A DNA stretch of 64,000 nucleotides, taken from Enterococcus alcedinis. GTDB taxonomy: Bacteria > Bacillota > Bacilli > Lactobacillales > Enterococcaceae. The position numbers were made by a program, and so were the translations under genes. The notes below the pieces were generated by a model, which was not told the DNA's origin, did not search any database, and saw nothing but the letters and a program-made list of their open reading frames with translations. The DNA is taken from contig NZ_BMDT01000002.1 of the NCBI RefSeq assembly GCF_014635985.1, positions 62,001 to 126,000 of the forward strand, in the 5' to 3' direction. Positions 60,565 to 64,000 of the stretch are shown piece after piece (the first letter of the stretch is position 1; each line of letters begins with the position of its first letter).

Positions 60565-62587
60565 AATATTGTCCTTCTTTTTGTTCGCCTAGATAGTTCA
60601 CGAGTGGTTGGTAATCTGGTAAGATTTCCCAGCCTTTTTGTTGTAAGATGCTTTCGGCTTCAATTTTTGCGACTTCTAAGATGTGCCCATCTGCTACGAG
60701 ATCTGCGGTCGCAAATTCAGGTAAGCCTGATTGTCGATTACCAAAAACTTCCCCAGGGCCGCGTAACTCTAAATCTTTTTCACTGACGATAAAACCATTC
60801 GTCGTTTCCGTCATAATTTGCATGCGCTTCTTACCGGTATCGTTTTTCGGATTTGCAACGAGAATACACGTAGATGCCGCCGCACCACGACCGACACGTC
60901 CGCGCAATTGATGAAGCTGAGCAAGACCGAAACGATCGGCATCAATAATAATCATCATCGTCGCGTTCGGCACGTTTACACCAACTTCAATCACGGTCGT
61001 TGACACGAGGATTTGGCTTTCGTTGTTCTTAAAGGTTTCCATAATGGCATCTTTTTCTTGGTTTTTCATTTTCCCATGGAGCAAACTGACTTGGTAACGA
61101 TCGCCATAAAAGTCTTGTAACTCTTCAAAAATCGTCACGGCGTTTTGCACGTCGAGCATTTCGGATTCTTCAATTAACGGACAGATGACATACATTTGAT
61201 GTCCTTTTCCTAATTCTTCCAGACTGGCTTCTAGCACTTTTTCAAGTTGCGGTGGTTTGACCCAACGTGTGATGACAGGGATTCGACCGGCCGGTAATTC
61301 ATCAATAATCGAAACATCCATTTCGCCATACGCCGTAATCGCTAACGTTCGTGGAATCGGCGTGGCTGTCATAAATAACACGTCTGGTTTTAATCCCTTC
61401 TCACGTAAAACTTTACGTTGGTTCACCCCAAAGCGATGCTGCTCATCGGTAATAACAAAGCCTAAACGAGCAAAATTGACGTCTTCTTGAATCAAAGCAT
61501 GCGTACCGACTAGGACGTCAATTTCACCACTGGCTAACTGGCTTAAGATTTCTCTTCGCTCTTTGACTTTTGTCGAACCCGTCAGCAAAGCGACTTTGAT
61601 ATCAAAGCCCTCATATAATTGCTGCAAACTCTCCATGTGTTGTTGTGCGAGAATTTCGGTCGGTACCATCAACGCCCCTTGAAACCCCGCTGTTTTCGTC
61701 GCATAAAGCCCAATTGCCGCAACAACTGTTTTCCCACTTCCTACGTCTCCTTGAAGCAAGCGTTGCATGTGGTTTGGACTGAGCAAATCGCGACAAATTT
61801 CGTTTGTGACACGTTTTTGGGCACCGGTTAACTCAAATGGCAATTGCTGAGTAAAAGCTTTCAACGCATCGACATCATACGAAATCGCCATGCCGTTGCT
61901 TTCTGACTTCTCTTTTTGTTTTAATTGTTGCAATTGCATTTGAAATAAGAAAAACTCCTCAAAAACCACACGTCGCTTGGCTTGATGGTGCTCTGTGGCA
62001 TCTTTTGGAAAATGCATGGCATACATCGCTTCTTGACGCGACAACAGGCGATACTTTTCAATTAAGGATAAGGGTAAATTTTCTTCAATCGCGTCATAGT
62101 AATGCTCAAATCCTTGCTTAATTAATTGAATCAACGTCGCTTGCCGCACGGCTTTATTTACACTATAAATCGGTGCAAAATCTTCCTCTTGCTTTGGTGC
62201 TAAGATTTTCATCCCTGTTAAGCTTTTACGTTTGGCATCCCATTTGCCGTAAACAGCAATTTCGGTCGAGACTTCCACCTTATCCTTTAAATACGGTTGA
62301 TTAAAAAATGACACGGCAAAAACATCGTGTTCTTGCATCATACGAAATTGTAAACGTGATTTTTTATAACCAAAACGACTCAAAACTGCCGGAGAAACGA
62401 CCAATCCTTTAATCGTGACTTTCTCTTGATCCTGAATCTCGGCTAACTTTCTTTCTTGAATGTCTTCATAGCGAAATGGATAGTAACCAAGCAACTGTTC
62501 AATCGTCTCGATACCTAAGGTCGCTAAGTTCTCAGCCCGTTTGGCGCCGACACCACTTAATTTTGTAATGCTTTCTTTTATATTCAC
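60557..62587 (-). CDS. recG: ATP-dependent DNA helicase RecG
   Basis: Branch-migration helicase that remodels stalled forks. 676 aa. N-terminal wedge/OB domain (about 1-150), helicase lobes with RLLQGDVGSGKTVVAAI (I), VPTEILAQQH (Ia), GTHALIQEDV, FVITDEQHRFGVNQR (II), MTATPIPRT (III), VIEVGVNVPNATMMII (V) and LHQLRGRVGRGA (VI). GTG at 62587 is 8 bases after AAAGGAG; the longer frame to 62644 crosses the fakA terminator. Follows fakA as usual. Confidence 0.96.
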   Translation of the reverse strand: MNIKESITKLSGVGAKRAENLATLGIETIEQLLGYYPFRYEDIQERKLAEIQDQEKVTIKGLVVSPAVLSRFGYKKSRLQFRMMQEHDVFAVSFFNQPYLKDKVEVSTEIAVYGKWDAKRKSLTGMKILAPKQEEDFAPIYSVNKAVRQATLIQLIKQGFEHYYDAIEENLPLSLIEKYRLLSRQEAMYAMHFPKDATEHHQAKRRVVFEEFFLFQMQLQQLKQKEKSESNGMAISYDVDALKAFTQQLPFELTGAQKRVTNEICRDLLSPNHMQRLLQGDVGSGKTVVAAIGLYATKTAGFQGALMVPTEILAQQHMESLQQLYEGFDIKVALLTGSTKVKERREILSQLASGEIDVLVGTHALIQEDVNFARLGFVITDEQHRFGVNQRKVLREKGLKPDVLFMTATPIPRTLAITAYGEMDVSIIDELPAGRIPVITRWVKPPQLEKVLEASLEELGKGHQMYVICPLIEESEMLDVQNAVTIFEELQDFYGDRYQVSLLHGKMKNQEKDAIMETFKNNESQILVSTTVIEVGVNVPNATMMIIIDADRFGLAQLHQLRGRVGRGAAASTCILVANPKNDTGKKRMQIMTETTNGFIVSEKDLELRGPGEVFGNRQSGLPEFATADLVADGHILEVAKIEAESILQQKGWEILPDYQPLVNYLGEQKEGQYFD

Positions 62588-62607
62588 CAAACTGACTCCT
62601 TTCTTTG

Positions 62608-62650
62608 AAAAAAAGCTTGGAACAAACAGTAATGTTCGCACCAAGCTTTT
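62608..62650 (-). terminator. fakA terminator
   Basis: AAAAGCTTGG/CCAAGCTTTT stem (62611-62620 with 62641-62650) followed by a T-run on the minus strand, just upstream of the recG ribosome site. Confidence 0.85.
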
Positions 62651-62671
62651 ACAATTTTATTTAATTGATTC

Positions 62672-64000
62672 TTATTCTGCTGCAAAAAGATACGGATAAA
62701 CCGGTTGATCACCATGATGGATTTCAACTTCAAGCTCGTCATTTAAAGCAAGAATCGCTTCTTCAAATTTCTCAGCTTGTTCTTGAGTACCTTCTTCACC
62801 AATAATAATCGTCACAATTTCTGTGTCTTCATCGATCATTTTTGATAAGGTTTCGAAACCAACTTCAAACGCGTCTTTTTTCGATACAACGATTTTACCG
62901 TCGATCATTCCTAAAAAGTCGCCTGTTTGAATTTGAATCCCGTCAATTGACGTATCACGAATCGCATGCGTCATTGAACCACTCACAACACTTGAAAGCA
63001 TTTCGATCATCGCTTCTTTGTTTTCTTCAAGAGTCGCTTGCTCATTGAAGGCTAACATCGCTGTCATCCCTTGAGAAACGGTCTTACTTGGAACAACTAC
63101 CACAGGAATTTCTGCGACTTCAGCTGCTTGATCGGCTGCCATAAAGATGTTTTTATTATTTGGTAAAACAATCACTTTATCGGCATTGACTTCAGTAATT
63201 GCTTTTAAGATATCTTCGGTACTTGGATTCATTGTTTGTCCGCCACTAATCACATAGTTTGCGCCTAAACTCTTGAATAACTCTTGCACGCCCTCACCAG
63301 CTGCAATTGCAATAATCGCATATGGTACACGAGGTTTCTTCACAGGTGCTTCATCATTTTCGACCAATATTTCGTGTTGGACACGCATATTGTCTACTTT
63401 GATTTTCATTAGTGAACCGAATTTTTGACCATAATTCATCACTTCACCCGGATGCTCCGTGTGCACGTGAACTTTAATGATCTCATCGTCATTCACAACA
63501 AGTAGTGAATCGCCTAGTTCGTTTAAGTAGTTACGGAATGTATCGTAATCAAATTCGCTATCAACCGTTGGGCCTTCGCCAATTTTCACCATAATCTCTG
63601 TACAGTAACCAAAGGTAATGTCTTCTGTCGCTACGTGATTATGAACGCTACGGTGATGCTCAGCATTAATCATTTCGTCCATTGCAGCGGGTGTATCAAA
63701 ATTATTTTCTGGAACGTATTCCCCATTTAAGACACTTAGGAAACCTTCATAAATAAATAATAATCCTTGTCCACCACTATCAACGACACCCACTTCTTTT
63801 AAGACAGGTAATAAGTCAGGGGTTTTCGCTAATGCACGTTTTGCGCCTGTGACAACAGCCGTCATCACTTCGACACAATCGGTTGTTTCTAGTGCTTTTT
63901 TCTCACCAAATTCAGCTGCAACGCGCGCAACCGTTAAAATGGTTCCCTCGACTGGCTTCATTACTGCTTTATAGGCAGTATCCACTCCGTGAGTAAATGC
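62672..64000 (-). CDS. fakA: Fatty acid kinase catalytic subunit FakA (YloV, DAK2 domain), N-terminus outside window
   Basis: Phosphorylates host or medium fatty acids held by FakB. The frame is open to the window edge, so at least 442 residues are present and the N-terminal part of the nucleotide-binding DhaL domain is missing. Visible: VVDSGGQGLLFIYEGFLSVL (end of DhaL), FGYCTEIMVKI, VHVHTEHPGEVM, and the C-terminal EDD-like region ending PVYPYLFAAE. Full-length members are about 550 aa. It makes acyl-phosphate that enters lipid synthesis beside PlsX, encoded in the same cluster. Confidence 0.95.
   Translation of the reverse strand, partial: AFTHGVDTAYKAVMKPVEGTILTVARVAAEFGEKKALETTDCVEVMTAVVTGAKRALAKTPDLLPVLKEVGVVDSGGQGLLFIYEGFLSVLNGEYVPENNFDTPAAMDEMINAEHHRSVHNHVATEDITFGYCTEIMVKIGEGPTVDSEFDYDTFRNYLNELGDSLLVVNDDEIIKVHVHTEHPGEVMNYGQKFGSLMKIKVDNMRVQHEILVENDEAPVKKPRVPYAIIAIAAGEGVQELFKSLGANYVISGGQTMNPSTEDILKAITEVNADKVIVLPNNKNIFMAADQAAEVAEIPVVVVPSKTVSQGMTAMLAFNEQATLEENKEAMIEMLSSVVSGSMTHAIRDTSIDGIQIQTGDFLGMIDGKIVVSKKDAFEVGFETLSKMIDEDTEIVTIIIGEEGTQEQAEKFEEAILALNDELEVEIHHGDQPVYPYLFAAE

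Overview
The window is chromosomal DNA of a low-GC Gram-positive lactic acid bacterium, most likely Enterococcaceae (Enterococcus or a close relative such as Vagococcus). The reasons are the fakA-recG-plsX-acpP-rnc-smc-HAD-ftsY run, the acpS-alr-mazF run, a fused glutathione synthase (GshF), an Ami-like Opp permease with long OppA and OppB, murF-ddl next to cshA, strong Shine-Dalgarno sequences with frequent TTG/GTG starts, and a TnpB-like gene directly behind oppF, an arrangement known from enterococci. Almost all genes are on the minus strand; plus-strand genes are merR, rpsD, the secreted-protein gene at 24.5 kb, acnA-icd, bioY, and the yueI pair at 46 kb.

Layout. 0-5.3 kb: mazF (cut by the window edge), alr, acpS, then a hydrolase-mprF operon for cell-envelope charge. 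5.6-9.6 kb: a PRD-type regulator and a fructose-family PTS EIIBCA. 9.7-13.1 kb: a DapB-like dehydrogenase driven by a textbook 19-bp-spacer MerR promoter, the divergent merR gene, and a cytoplasmic sialidase. 13.3-18.5 kb: RNA helicase cshA, murF, ddl, yqxD. 18.6-20.5 kb: a formate/nitrite channel and rpsD with a long leader. 20.8-25 kb: a visibly AT-rich island with an ABC exporter-like operon (one ATPase, three small permeases, one anchored protein) divergent from a CcpA-box-preceded secreted protein. 25.3-30.8 kb: citZ divergent from acnA-icd, the oxidative TCA branch leading to 2-oxoglutarate. 30.8-32 kb: bioY under a BirA-type operator, followed by a 123-bp tandem hairpin repeat array. 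32.1-34.5 kb: a P1B-4 metal ATPase with ArsR-type operators, followed by a chimeric gene that joins half an ArsR regulator to the tail of a copper ATPase. 35-42.6 kb: oppABCDF followed by a nuclease-dead TnpB homologue. 42.8-47.9 kb: small housekeeping and hypothetical genes and a cold-shock gene. 48-49 kb: an IS200-type element beside an ABC ATPase fragment. 49-64 kb: gshF, an acetyltransferase, and the ftsY-smc-rnc-acpP-plsX-recG-fakA group.

The most interesting system is at 34.8-42.6 kb. The protein encoded just after oppF keeps the RNA-binding half of TnpB but has lost the RuvC residues and the whole zinc-finger/RuvC-III tail, matching the published TldR class (TnpB-like nuclease-dead repressors, RNA-guided transcription factors). 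Downstream of its stop codon lies a compact double-hairpin RNA ending in TCAC, then a candidate guide, then a strong terminator. The candidate guide has imperfect but suggestive matches at the oppA promoter, one of them one base from a TTTAA and abutting the -35 box. This suggests a self-contained RNA-guided feedback loop on the peptide-uptake operon. The guide and target assignments are inference; the protein assignment is strong.

A second original observation is a family of hairpin repeats sharing a CTTATCTCCGA-type core at the 3' ends of bioY and recG, with a degenerate match beside mprF.
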